DNA of 64,000 nucleotides. Source: Leucobacter chironomi DSM 19883. GTDB taxonomy: Bacteria > Actinomycetota > Actinomycetes > Actinomycetales > Microbacteriaceae. Positions 1-7,831 of this stretch are shown piece after piece. The DNA lies in the NCBI RefSeq assembly GCF_000421845.1, contig NZ_ATXU01000007.1, positions 124,001 to 188,000 on the forward strand. Reading direction: 5' to 3'. The position numbers and the translations under genes are program-made. How positions within the stretch are numbered: the first letter of the stretch is position 1; every line of letters starts with the position of its first letter. The notes under the pieces are model-generated. The model had not been told where the DNA came from and did no database searches. It saw nothing but the letters and a program-made list of their open reading frames with translations.

Positions 1-231
1 CCCGTGCCCCAGGCGCCGGGGGAGCCCGCCGAGCGCCGCCCCGTCTACTTCGGCGTCACCGGCTGGCTCGACACCCCCGTCTACGACCGCGACGCGCTCG
101 CCGCGGGCACCGCGTTCCAGGGCCCGGCGATCATCAACCAGCTCGACTCGACCACGGTCGTGCCCCCGTACACTCGCGCCGAGATCGACGAGTGGCTCAA
201 CATCCGCATCCACCTCGAGGAGATCAACTGA
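1..231 (+). CDS. hyuA: Hydantoinase/oxoprolinase A subunit, C-terminal end (partial)
   Basis: Only the last 76 residues are inside the window; the gene enters from the left edge in the frame that starts at base 1. The tail (VYFGVTGWLDTPVYDRDAL, then GPAIINQLDSTTVVPPY) is the typical C-terminal part of the HyuA family, which with HyuB opens hydantoins or 5-oxoproline with ATP. The stop TGA at 229-231 shares a base with the ATG of the next gene, so the A and B subunits are translationally coupled. Substrate cannot be told from this fragment; the family covers N-methylhydantoinase, 5-oxoprolinase and acetone carboxylase. Confidence 0.85.
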   Translation, partial: PVPQAPGEPAERRPVYFGVTGWLDTPVYDRDALAAGTAFQGPAIINQLDSTTVVPPYTRAEIDEWLNIRIHLEEIN

Positions 232-2222
232 TGAGCGACACCACCACTCTCAGCCCCGTCGCGGCCCGCCAGACCGCGCTCGACCCGGTGACGTTCGAGG
301 TGCTGAAGAACGCCTTCGCCACCAGCGTCGACCTCATGAGCGAGCAGATCCTGCGCACCTGCTACTCCTTCGTCATCTACTCCCGCGACTTCTCGTCGGC
401 GCTGTGCGACGCGCACGGCAACACGGTGATGCAGGGATCCGGCGATATCGCGGTGCACGTCGGCACGCTGCACTTCCAGGCGAAGGCCGTGATCGAGCAG
501 TTCGGCGGCGACATCCACCCGGGCGACGTGTTCGCGATCAACGACCCGTACCGCGGCGGCACGCACTTCAACGACGTCTCCTTCGTGCGCCCCATCTTCT
601 CCGAGGGCCGCATCATCGCCTTCGCGCAGAACAAGGGCCACTGGGCCGACATCGGCGGCAAGGTGCCCGGATCCTTCGACGTGTCGGCCTCGGAGCACTT
701 CGGCGAGGGTCTCCGGATCACCCCGATCCGCGTCTGGTCGAAGGGGGTGTTCCTGCACGACGTCGCTCAGCTGCTCGTCGCGAACACCCGCGCCCCGGAG
801 CAGGCGCTCGGCGACCTGCACGCGCAGTCGGAGGCCACCGCCGTCTGCGAGCGCGAGGTGCTGCGCCTCGTCGACCGCTACGGCACGGAGACCGTCGAGC
901 TCGCGATGCAGGAGACGCAGGACTACGTCGAGCGCACCGTGCGCCGCCGTCTCGCCGACCTCCCCCGCGGCACCTGGGAGACGGTCGACTACCTCGACCT
1001 CGATCCGGGCAAGCCCGAGGGTCTTGTGCCGATCAAGATCACCATGACGCTCGACGGCGAGGGGATCCACTACAACCTCGAGGGCAGTGCCGACGTGGTC
1101 GACACCTTCCTCAACTCGGGATACGGCACCACGTTCTCGGCGATCTACGCGGGCACGAAGACCTTCTTCCCCGACGTGCCGCTCAACTCCGGCTTCTACG
1201 CGGCGGTGACCGCCGACATCGGTCCCGAGGGCACCGTGGTGAACGCCGGCTGGCCCTACGCGGTCACGGGCTTCTGCTCGGGCCCGTACGAGAAGCTCAT
1301 GAACGGCATCTTCGAGATCTGGTCGCAGCTCATGCCCGAGCGGGCGATGGCCTGCGCCTTCAACCTCGAGTACCTGCTCGTCGGCGGGCGCGACGCCCGC
1401 AGCGAGTCGAAGCCGTACTTCATGTGGTACGACTGGATGGCCGGCGGCTGGGGCGGCCGCTCCTCGAAGGACGGCTCGAGCGCCACCGCTCCCGTGTTCG
1501 GCGTGGGCCTCGCGGTGCAGGCGTGCGAGGGGCAGGAACGGCTCACGCCGGTGCTCACCACGATGCACCGGATCGGCACCGACTCGGGCGGGCCCGGCCG
1601 CTTCCGCGGCGGTTGCGGCGTCGAGAAGGGCGGCACCCTCACCGACGCCGACGCCTCGGTGATGAGCTACTGCTGCGACCGCGCCCGATCCATCACCTGG
1701 GGCATCGAGGGCGGCCTGCCCTCGATCCCGCACGGCGTATGGCTCAACCGCGACACCGAGAACGAGCGCTTCCTCGGCTCAATCTTCTCATCGGTGCCGG
1801 TGCAGCCGGGCGACACCTTCTACCGGCCCTCGGCCGGCGGCGGCGGCTTCGGCGACCCGCTCGACCGCACTCCGGAGGAGGTGCTCGAAGACGTGATCGA
1901 CGACTACGTCTCGATCGAGCGCGCGGCCGAGGACTACGGCGTGGTCATCGCGCCGATCGATCCCGAGCTCGACCGCTACGAGATCGACCGAGAGGCCACG
2001 CTGGCCAAGCGCGCCTGGATCCGCGAGCACCGCGCCGCCTGGCTCCAAGCCGATCCGCACGAGATCGCCGAGCAGTACCGCGCGGGGCGCCTCGACCTGC
2101 TCGACGTGATCCGCCGGCACGGCGTGATCCTCGACTGGGGCACCGGCGAGCTCTTCGAGGAGACGACGAGGCAGCACCGCGCGCAGATGAGCCGCCGCTC
2201 GCTCGACCACTGGAGCCGATAG
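231..2222 (+). CDS. hyuB: Hydantoinase/oxoprolinase B subunit (HyuB family)
   Basis: 663 aa, about the usual size for a free-standing HyuB. Family features seen: N-terminal DPVTFEVLKNAF, the internal NDPYRGGTHFNDVS segment, the glycine-rich GGPGRFRGGCG stretch, and the C-terminal PSAGGGGFGDPLDR. It should form a cytoplasmic ATP-dependent amidohydrolase with the HyuA product upstream. The start ATG at 231 overlaps the upstream stop; an in-frame GTG further up at 192 lies inside hyuA and is not needed. A permease of the NCS1 class follows, which points to uptake and ring opening of a hydantoin, allantoin-like or pyrimidine-like compound. 5-oxoprolinase activity is an alternative. Confidence 0.9.
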   Translation: MSDTTTLSPVAARQTALDPVTFEVLKNAFATSVDLMSEQILRTCYSFVIYSRDFSSALCDAHGNTVMQGSGDIAVHVGTLHFQAKAVIEQFGGDIHPGDVFAINDPYRGGTHFNDVSFVRPIFSEGRIIAFAQNKGHWADIGGKVPGSFDVSASEHFGEGLRITPIRVWSKGVFLHDVAQLLVANTRAPEQALGDLHAQSEATAVCEREVLRLVDRYGTETVELAMQETQDYVERTVRRRLADLPRGTWETVDYLDLDPGKPEGLVPIKITMTLDGEGIHYNLEGSADVVDTFLNSGYGTTFSAIYAGTKTFFPDVPLNSGFYAAVTADIGPEGTVVNAGWPYAVTGFCSGPYEKLMNGIFEIWSQLMPERAMACAFNLEYLLVGGRDARSESKPYFMWYDWMAGGWGGRSSKDGSSATAPVFGVGLAVQACEGQERLTPVLTTMHRIGTDSGGPGRFRGGCGVEKGGTLTDADASVMSYCCDRARSITWGIEGGLPSIPHGVWLNRDTENERFLGSIFSSVPVQPGDTFYRPSAGGGGFGDPLDRTPEEVLEDVIDDYVSIERAAEDYGVVIAPIDPELDRYEIDREATLAKRAWIREHRAAWLQADPHEIAEQYRAGRLDLLDVIRRHGVILDWGTGELFEETTRQHRAQMSRRSLDHWSR

Positions 2223-2247
2223 CCGGCCCCAGTCCCTTCGGCGCTCC

Positions 2248-2273
2248 GGCCCCCGGCAACGCAGCCGGGGGCC
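2248..2273. terminator. Hairpin between hyuB and permease
   Basis: GGCCCCCGGC (2248-2257), 6-nt loop, GCCGGGGGCC (2264-2273): a perfect 10-bp GC stem with no T tract. It lies 25 nt after the hyuB stop and 38 nt before the permease start, so it may lower read-through into the permease or stabilise the hyuAB message rather than end transcription fully. Confidence 0.55.
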
Positions 2274-2311
2274 ATCGCGCCCTGCCCGAAATACCAATGG
2301 AGGTATCAGCA

Positions 2312-3706
2312 GTGTCCATCAATCTCACCGGCAGCAACGAAGATGTTGAAGCCACCGACGCCCTCGCGCGCGAGGGCAGCGACGACGACCAGATGAGCCG
2401 CGGCTCCCTCGCGATGGCCTGGTACGGCGTCGCGAGCGCGTTCTTCTTCGTCTACATCGGCGCCGCCATGGCGATCGCCTACGGCACGGTCGACGCGCTC
2501 ATCGGCATCGCGCTCTCCGTCGTCGTCTACGGCGTCATCAACGCCGTCCTCTCCCGCTACGCGATCAACAACCGCACCACGGTGGCGGCGTTCTCGCGCA
2601 CGATCCTCGGCAACGCCGGGTCGGCCATCGCGATGATCATCTTCGCGCTCATCGCCATCTACTACGCGGTGTTCGAGGGGTCGCTCGTCGCCTACGCGTT
2701 CATGGCGGCCTTCGGCGGCGAGATGTGGTTCTGGAGCCTCGTCGTCGTGGTCGGCACCACCCCGCTCATCATCGGCGGCGTGCGCCGCTTCCTCGACAAG
2801 ATCAACGGCATCCTGCTGCCCATCTACTTCTTCGGCCTCATCGCCGCGGTGGTGTGGGCGACCGTGCAGTACGGTTACAACCCCGACTGGGCGACGCATG
2901 CCCCGGAGGCCTCGCTGCCCTTCGCGTCGGGCGGCCCCGGCTGGCTCGCGACCTTCTCCGGCTACATGGGCGTGTGGATCCTCATGATGTACACGATGGA
3001 CTACGCCGCGCTCGGCAAGCGCAAGGACACCCGCTTCCACCAGGTGTTCACCTTCGGGCCGTTCTTCTACCTCGTGGCCTTCGCGTTCTCGGCGGTCGTC
3101 GGCATCATCCTCACCTTCACCATCCCCGGCACCGAAGCCTCGGAGACGGGCATCGTGGGCGGCGTCGTGAACCTGATGGGCTTCCTCGGCCTCATCGTGG
3201 TCATCGCCACCCAGACCCGCATCAACACCGCGAACTACTACCTCGGTGCGGCGAATCTGCGCGCGTTCGGCGAGAAGGTGTTCCGGCTGCGCATGCCGAA
3301 TCTCGCCTGGGTGCTCCTCTCCTCGCTCATCATCTACCTGCTCATGCTGCTGCCCGTCGTGCAGTACATCCTCATCGCGCTCGCCTGGCAGGGCGTGCTC
3401 GTCACGGCGTGGGTGGCCATCGCGCTCACCCACGTGCTCATGGGTCGCGGCAGGGGTCAGGAGCACGCCGGCATCGGCGACGAGCGCTACCGGGCGGTCA
3501 ACGCGAACGGGCTCATCGCGTGGGCCGTCGCGACGGTCATCGGCATCGGCATGCTGCAGTTCGGCGCGCTGAACCCCGAGCTCGCGGGCATCGGGTCGAC
3601 CTGGGGCCCGATCCTCACCGCCGTATCGGCCGCGCTCGTGTACGCGCTGCTCTGGAAGACGAATCCGACGAGCCGCACGGGCCTCATCCCGGTCGTCGGC
3701 GCGTGA
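2312..3706 (+). CDS. NCS1-type purine/cytosine/hydantoin permease
   Basis: 464 aa with about 12 hydrophobic segments. The N-terminal cytosolic part ends in a motif (DDDQMSRGSLAMAWYGVASA) like that of cytosine permease CodB and related NCS1 cation symporters, and the family-typical GGVRRFLDKIN follows helix 4 or 5. The start is set by the Shine-Dalgarno GGAGG at 2299-2303, 8 nt before GTG 2312; the in-frame ATG at 2297 overlaps that site and is less likely. It lies downstream of hyuAB on the same strand and probably imports their substrate. The exact substrate (hydantoin, cytosine, allantoin or purine) is not readable from sequence. Confidence 0.85.
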   Translation: MSINLTGSNEDVEATDALAREGSDDDQMSRGSLAMAWYGVASAFFFVYIGAAMAIAYGTVDALIGIALSVVVYGVINAVLSRYAINNRTTVAAFSRTILGNAGSAIAMIIFALIAIYYAVFEGSLVAYAFMAAFGGEMWFWSLVVVVGTTPLIIGGVRRFLDKINGILLPIYFFGLIAAVVWATVQYGYNPDWATHAPEASLPFASGGPGWLATFSGYMGVWILMMYTMDYAALGKRKDTRFHQVFTFGPFFYLVAFAFSAVVGIILTFTIPGTEASETGIVGGVVNLMGFLGLIVVIATQTRINTANYYLGAANLRAFGEKVFRLRMPNLAWVLLSSLIIYLLMLLPVVQYILIALAWQGVLVTAWVAIALTHVLMGRGRGQEHAGIGDERYRAVNANGLIAWAVATVIGIGMLQFGALNPELAGIGSTWGPILTAVSAALVYALLWKTNPTSRTGLIPVVGA

Positions 3707-3709
3707 GAC

Positions 3710-3745
3710 GAGGGGCGGATCGCGCGACGGGCCGATCCGCCCCTC
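3710..3745. terminator. Terminator after permease
   Basis: GAGGGGCGGATC (3710-3721), 12-nt loop, GATCCGCCCCTC (3734-3745): a perfect 12-bp stem starting 4 nt after the permease stop. It probably closes the hyuA-hyuB-permease operon. Confidence 0.75.
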
Positions 3746-3879
3746 CGCCCGCCCGCGGCCCCAGGCGGGGACACCGCGGCGACGGCGCGGCGTCGAGGGG
3801 AGTAGTGCCACGACCGCAGATGCACCATGATGAGGGTATGCGCCGCGTGTGCGGACGCTGTCTCAGCGAAGGAGTTCTC

Positions 3880-4452
3880 ATGACCTCACCCGAAACGAAC
3901 CTGCTGCAGCGCGCAGGGGACGGAGTGCGCACCGCGTTCGGCGTGGGCGGGCTCATCGCGATCGTGCTCGGTCTGCTCATCATGTTCTTCCCCGGGAAGA
4001 CCGGCGCGGTCGCCATGCAGATCGTCGCCGCCGTCATGGCCGCCTACGCGCTGGTCGTGGGCGTCGTCTACATCGGTTCGGCGATCTTCAGCCGCACGCT
4101 CGGCGGATGGGCCCGCACCGGCCACATCCTGCTCGGCGTGCTGTACGTGATCGGCGGCATCGTGATGATGGTGAACCTCGGCGCCACCGCCGCGGTGCTC
4201 GCGATCTTCCTGTCGGTGACCATCGGCGTGCTGTGGCTCTTCGAGGGCGTGATGGCGTTCACGGTCGTGAAGCAGAGCGGCAACAAGACCTGGACCGTCA
4301 TCTACGGCATCATCAGCGTCATCGCCGGCCTCTCGCTCATGCTGTCGCCGCTGCTCGGGGCCGTGACCCTGTGGCTGCTGCTCGGCATCTCGATGGTCGT
4401 GATGGGCGTCGTGCAGGTGGTGCGCGCCTTCAAGTTCGGTTCTGCCGAGTAG
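3880..4452 (+). CDS. HdeD-family (DUF308) membrane protein
   Basis: 190 aa with six predicted membrane helices in pairs (for example GGLIAIVLGLLIMFFPGKTG and SVIAGLSLMLSPLLGA), the pattern of the DUF308/HdeD family. E. coli HdeD is an acid-stress membrane protein, but the actinobacterial members are uncharacterised. A clear AAGGAG at 3869-3874 sits 5 nt before ATG 3880. It stands alone, between the permease terminator and a convergent gene. Confidence 0.85.
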   Translation: MTSPETNLLQRAGDGVRTAFGVGGLIAIVLGLLIMFFPGKTGAVAMQIVAAVMAAYALVVGVVYIGSAIFSRTLGGWARTGHILLGVLYVIGGIVMMVNLGATAAVLAIFLSVTIGVLWLFEGVMAFTVVKQSGNKTWTVIYGIISVIAGLSLMLSPLLGAVTLWLLLGISMVVMGVVQVVRAFKFGSAE

Positions 4453-4481
4453 CGCACGGGCGGCGGTTGCCGCTGTCGATC

Positions 4482-4512
4482 GAGGCCCGGGGTGCGCTGC
4501 ACTCCGGGCCTC
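4482..4512. terminator. Bidirectional terminator between convergent genes
   Basis: GAGGCCCGGGGTGC (4482-4495), loop GCT, GCACTCCGGGCCTC (499-512 of this kb): 13 of 14 pairs. It lies between the ends of the DUF308 gene (4452) and the SseB-like gene (4586), which converge here. Confidence 0.75.
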
Positions 4513-4551
4513 AGTCGTCGGGGCTCAGTCGATGGGGCTCAGTCGTCGGGG
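4510..4551. repeat. Three 14-bp tandem repeats
   Basis: Three head-to-tail units CTCAGTCGTCGGGG (4510-4523, 4524-4537, 4538-4551); the middle copy has AT in place of TC. They overlap the right foot of the terminator and fill part of the gap between convergent genes. A small variable-number repeat is possible. Confidence 0.8.
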
Positions 4552-4585
4552 GCGGATCCGCGGCCGCGGTGACGGCCCGGCGGGC

Positions 4586-5173
4586 TCAGCGCATCTGCTC
4601 GAGCTGATCCGCGGTGACGGCATCGGGCTCCAGTGCGAGCGCGAGGTACTTGCGCAGCACCACGAGTGAGGCGCCCGCCTTGTCGAACTCGGCCGCGACG
4701 AAGCGGTCGGTGCGGATCAGCGCGATCGCCTCGTGCGCGGGCATGATCGCGCCCTTGACCTCGGCGCGGCGCTCGGCCGGCGCGACGGCGCGCAGCTCGG
4801 CCATCGAGGTGAAGAGCGGCAGCACGAGCTGGCCCTTCGTGGAGCGGATCGTGCGCACCCGCGGGCCCTTCTTCTTCGACGAGGTGCCGGTCACGTCGGC
4901 CACCAGGTAGCCGTCGCGCAGCGAGTTGAGGAAGCCGGCGAGCCGCGCGTAGTCGGGCTGCTGCTGCAGTTCGCGCAGAGCCTCGCGCACCGCGTCGTTC
5001 GCGTAGTCGGGGTGCACCTCGTCCGGGATCAGCGCCTCGGGTGCTGCGTCTGCGCTGTCGGCGGAGTCGGTGTTCGCGGCGGCGTCGTGCGCGGTGGCGT
5101 CGTGCGCGGTGGCATCGTGCGTGGAGGCGTCATGCGTGGCGTCGGATTCGGGGAGCTGCGGGTTCTCGGCCAT
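4586..5173 (-). CDS. SseB family protein
   Basis: 195 aa. The body (from about residue 60: LNSLRDGYLVADVTG, then QLVLPLFTSMAELRA and a C-terminal ALEPDAVTADQLEQMR) matches the SseB N-terminal domain family, found in actinobacteria and near type III secretion in enterics; function here is unknown. Residues about 10-35 are a low-complexity tract built from the unit THDA/AHDA, absent from typical members. ATG 5173 was chosen because TAGGCT (5181-5186 on the minus strand) lies 7 nt before it, so the mRNA is probably leaderless; a longer reading frame from 5284 has no family similarity in its extension. Confidence 0.8.
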   Translation of the reverse strand: MAENPQLPESDATHDASTHDATAHDATAHDAAANTDSADSADAAPEALIPDEVHPDYANDAVREALRELQQQPDYARLAGFLNSLRDGYLVADVTGTSSKKKGPRVRTIRSTKGQLVLPLFTSMAELRAVAPAERRAEVKGAIMPAHEAIALIRTDRFVAAEFDKAGASLVVLRKYLALALEPDAVTADQLEQMR

Positions 5174-5237
5174 GCCCTCCAGCCTAGAGCGTGCGGCCCG
5201 CGCTCCGGCGGCGCGACCGTCGCTCAGCCTGCTCTTC

Positions 5238-5302
5238 TGAGATCGGGGTCGCTTTTGGCCGTGTCGGACGGCGACGCGCGGCAAAAAGTGACCCCGATTT
5301 CA
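5238..5302. repeat. 65-bp imperfect palindrome
   Basis: Left arm 5238-5261 and right arm 5279-5302 are inverted repeats matching at 21 of 24 positions; the arms contain ATCGGGGTC and GACCCCGAT. The loop is 17 nt. It lies between the end of bioN and the start of the SseB-like gene, both on the minus strand, so it could end biotin-operon transcription, but it is longer and less perfect than the terminators nearby. Confidence 0.7.
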
Positions 5303-5390
5303 AGACGACGGACGACGGACGACGGACGACGGGCGGCTGATGACGGACGACGGACGGCTGATGACGGGCGACGAACGAGGCGGGCTCGAC
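5303..5390. repeat. Low-complexity GACGGAC-type tandem repeat
   Basis: The palindrome is followed directly by a degenerate tandem array based on ACGACGG and GGCTGATGACGG. It reads through to just before the bioN stop and has no gene of its own. Confidence 0.7.
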
Positions 5391-5401
5391 TGCCGCGATC
5401 C

Positions 5402-6010
5402 TCAGTCCTCGCCGACGCCGCGCGCGGCGAGGGCCTCGCCGGTGAGCTGCGCGTGCGCGACCGTGCGCAGCACGAGCGGCATGAGCCGCGCGCGCGGATC
5501 CCGTTCGAGCCCGCGGGCCCGCGCCGCGGCCTGGGTTTCGCGCGCGACCCCCAGGATGGTGGGGATCGCCCGGATCACGAGTGAGAAGGCCAGGGCGACG
5601 CGCTCGGGTTTCGCCCCGAAGCGGCGCAGCGGGCCGAGCGCCCAGGTGATCGTGTCGAGCATGTCGTCGACGGCGGTGCTCGCGGTGACGGCGCTCGCGG
5701 CGAGGATCATCGCGAAGAGGTCGCCGACCACTTCGGCGCCGCGTTCCCAGCCGTGCTGCCACGCCTGGAATGCGAAGAGCGGGATCGCGACCAGTGCGAA
5801 GCCGCGTGCGACCCGCCAGAAGTCGCGCCCGCGCAGGCCCGCGAGCACGGCGAGGGCGATCGCGATCCCGAGCCACAGCGCGGTGAGCGGCACGCCGGTC
5901 GTCGATACCACCGCGATCGCGAACGCGAAGAGCCCGAGCAGCTTCGCGCCGGGCCGCAGGCGGTGGAGCGGCCCCGAGCCCGGCAGGTAGGCCCCGAGCG
6001 GTGAGGGCAT
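5402..6010 (-). CDS. bioN: Energy-coupling factor transporter T component (biotin BioN)
   Basis: 202 aa, five or six membrane helices. It carries two Ala-Arg-Gly motifs typical of EcfT proteins (ARGLERD and ARGVGED near the C-terminus), which couple the ATPase to the substrate-binding S component. ATG 6010 follows the upstream ATPase stop by 2 nt (TGAGCATG), so the two genes are coupled. The gene order BioY, ATPase, EcfT on one strand is that of the BioMNY biotin importer. Alternative substrates would need a different S component, and BioY is the one present. Confidence 0.9.
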   Translation of the reverse strand: MPSPLGAYLPGSGPLHRLRPGAKLLGLFAFAIAVVSTTGVPLTALWLGIAIALAVLAGLRGRDFWRVARGFALVAIPLFAFQAWQHGWERGAEVVGDLFAMILAASAVTASTAVDDMLDTITWALGPLRRFGAKPERVALAFSLVIRAIPTILGVARETQAAARARGLERDPRARLMPLVLRTVAHAQLTGEALAARGVGED

Positions 6011-6012
6011 GC

Positions 6013-6855
6013 TCACGGGCGTTCCTCGGCGGGGCTGTCGGGGGAGGATCCGGCGGCGTCCGCGCTCGATGCAGACGGGGCCCCGCTCAACTCCCGGTAG
6101 TGGGCGATCGCGGCGGCGGGCTCCCCGTCGAACACCACGCGTCCCGCTTCGACGACGAGCGTGCGGTCGGCGCGCGCGGCGAGTTCGAGGTCGTGCGTCA
6201 CCACTACGAGCTGCTGCGGCAGCGCCATGAGCAGATCGCCGATCATGCGGGCGTTGCGCAGGTCGAGCAGCGTCGTGGGCTCGTCGGCGACGAGGATCGC
6301 GGGGTCGGTCGCGAGCACCGACGCGATGGCGAGCAACTGCTTCTGCCCGCCCGAGAGGGTGTGCACGCTGCGGTCGGCGAGGTCCGCGAGACCGAAGCGG
6401 TCGAGCGCGGCGAGTGCGGCGTCGCGGCGGGCGCGCTTGTCGCGGTGCGCGCGGCGCAGGGAGAGCATCACGTCTTCGATCGCGGTCGGCATGATGAGCT
6501 GCGCGGCGGGGTCGGTGAAGACGAAGCCGACTCGGCGTCGCACGGCGGCCCCGTCGCGGCGGGTGTCGAGCGGGCGCGGATCGCGTGCGCCTGCCGAGGA
6601 TCCGCCCGATCCGCCGCCTGCCGCCGCAGCGGCCCCGGCCCTTTCGCCCGCGATCTCCGGCGCCGTGATGGCGACGCTGCCGGAGCTCGGCTCGACGAGA
6701 CCGTTCAGCAGTCGCGCAAGGGTTGACTTGCCCGATCCGTTGGCGCCGATGATCGAGATGCGCCGCTCGGCGAGGCTGAGCGAGGTGGGGTGCAGGATCG
6801 TCGCCTCGCCGTCGGGCGTGGGCGCGGTCGCGGTGGCGCTGCGCAGTTCGATCAC
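6013..6855 (-). CDS. bioM: ECF transporter ATPase (biotin BioM)
   Basis: 280 aa ABC ATPase from GTG 6855. Walker A GANGSGKST at residues 37-45, signature LSGGQKQ, Walker B ILVADEPT followed by a D-loop, and the switch histidine in VVVTHD. A glycine/alanine-rich insertion (about residues 70-100) before the Q-loop region is unusual for the family. It supplies energy for biotin uptake with BioN and BioY; the stop is 2 nt before bioN. Confidence 0.92.
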   Translation of the reverse strand: MIELRSATATAPTPDGEATILHPTSLSLAERRISIIGANGSGKSTLARLLNGLVEPSSGSVAITAPEIAGERAGAAAAAGGGSGGSSAGARDPRPLDTRRDGAAVRRRVGFVFTDPAAQLIMPTAIEDVMLSLRRAHRDKRARRDAALAALDRFGLADLADRSVHTLSGGQKQLLAIASVLATDPAILVADEPTTLLDLRNARMIGDLLMALPQQLVVVTHDLELAARADRTLVVEAGRVVFDGEPAAAIAHYRELSGAPSASSADAAGSSPDSPAEERP

Positions 6856-6927
6856 TCGGAGATCCTATGCGGTGTGGGGCGGGTGTGGGCCGGGCGAGGC
6901 TTCGGCTCTGGCTGCCGGGGTGCCCCC

Positions 6928-7008
6928 TCGGTGTTTCGGAGCAGGAGGGAATCTCGGAGCAGGACGCAGGTGCCCGTCCGAAACACCGGAGAGATCCGAA
7001 ACACCGGA
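6928..7008. repeat. Three copies of a TCCGAAACACCGGA element
   Basis: In the 186-bp gap between bioY and bioM, TCCGAAACACCGGA occurs directly repeated at 6977-6990 and 6995-7008, and its near-exact inverse (TCGGTGTTTCGGA) at 6928-6940. The outer flanks also pair (GGCTTCGGC 6898-6906 with GCCGAAGCC 7018-7026). This could be a terminator or attenuator with alternative hairpins, or a small mobile palindrome. Confidence 0.7.
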
Positions 7009-7041
7009 GTGCGCGACGCCGAAGCCGAAGGGGCGATGGGC

Positions 7042-7671
7042 TCAGCGGCGTACGGGCAGCAGCTGGGGGAAGGCGCGGTGCACGGCCGTGGCGACGACCG
7101 CCATCAGGAGGTTCTTGACCACGTCGCCGGGCCAGAAGGCGAGGTCGGCGAGGAAGGCCTGGCCCAGGGTGAGGTCGGCCCGCCAGGCCATGCCGAGGAT
7201 GCCGAGCGGGTGCACGAAGACGAAGCTCGACACGATGCCCGCGACGAAGATGAGCGGGATGCTGGTGGCGATGCGGCGGCGGGGCAGGCGCTCGACGATG
7301 AAGCCGGCGAGCAGCGCCGCGAACGGGAAAGCGACGAGGTAGCCCACGGAGGGGCCGACGAACGGGGCGAGGCCTGCGGATCCGCCGGAGAAGACGGGCA
7401 GCCCGGCCGCGCCGACCGCGAGGTAGAGCAGCACGGCGAGGAAGCCGCGGCGCGCGCCCAGCACGGTGCCGGCGAGGATGACCGCGAAGGTCTGCAGGGT
7501 GATGGGCACGGCGCCGCCCACGCTGATGGCGGGCAGCAGCGCGCAGACCGCGATGAGTGCGGCGAAGGTGGCGATGAGTGCGATGTCGGTGGCGACGTTG
7601 CGCTTCGCTGCGACCGCGGGCGCGGCGGGGGTCTCGGCTGCGCCGATGGCGTCGGTCTCGGGTGCGGACAC
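7042..7671 (-). CDS. bioY: Biotin transporter S component BioY
   Basis: 209 aa; about 30 variable N-terminal residues then six hydrophobic helices. The BioY signature is clear: GAVPITLQTFAVILAG, LYLAVGAAGLPVFSGG, GPSVGYLVAFPFAA and FWPGDVVKN. It binds biotin in the membrane and works with the ATPase and EcfT protein downstream. Start GTG 7671 is preceded by AGGAGG with 5-nt spacing. The promoter region is shared with divergent bioQ and holds two BioQ-like operators, so biotin-responsive repression is expected. Confidence 0.95.
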   Translation of the reverse strand: MSAPETDAIGAAETPAAPAVAAKRNVATDIALIATFAALIAVCALLPAISVGGAVPITLQTFAVILAGTVLGARRGFLAVLLYLAVGAAGLPVFSGGSAGLAPFVGPSVGYLVAFPFAALLAGFIVERLPRRRIATSIPLIFVAGIVSSFVFVHPLGILGMAWRADLTLGQAFLADLAFWPGDVVKNLLMAVVATAVHRAFPQLLPVRR

Positions 7672-7780
7672 TCTGGCCTCCTGGGGGCGGGTCGCGCTCC
7701 GGGCGGGAGCGGACGAGCGGGTGATGGGCGGGGGATCGCGGGCGGATCCCGGTGGCGAGCCCGGATCTGATCCGGCACGA

Positions 7781-7815
7781 CCTGAACACTGTTCTGGTGA
7801 ACGGTGTTCAGGTTA
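7781..7815. promoter_or_regulatory. Double BioQ-like operator between bioY and bioQ
   Basis: Two GAAC-N3-GTTC palindromes: TGAACACTGTTC at 7783-7794 and TGAACGGTGTTCA at 7798-7810, with centres 15 bp apart. They also form a larger dyad (CCTGAACAC 7781-7789 with GTGTTCAGG 7804-7812). Known BioQ sites in actinobacteria are GAAC-N3-GTT-type palindromes. The second site lies immediately upstream of the bioQ -10 box, so BioQ should repress both bioY and itself. Confidence 0.8.
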
Positions 7816-7819
7816 GCGG

Positions 7820-7825
7820 TAGGAT
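7820..7825 (+). promoter_or_regulatory. bioQ -10 box, leaderless transcript
   Basis: TAGGAT ends 6 nt before the ATG at 7832, which puts the expected transcription start at or next to the start codon. No Shine-Dalgarno is available. The -35 region falls within the operator. Confidence 0.65.
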
Positions 7826-7831
7826 GGGGGA

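Noticed and set aside
81-1733. Long antisense reading frame opposite hyuB
   Set aside because: The product is a low-complexity Arg/Ala/Val/Glu sequence typical of the reverse strand of a high-GC gene; hyuB is clearly the real gene.
2306-3811. 501-codon frame antisense to the permease
   Set aside because: It is rich in His/Asp/Arg with no domain, an effect of GC codon bias; the plus strand encodes a clear 12-helix permease.
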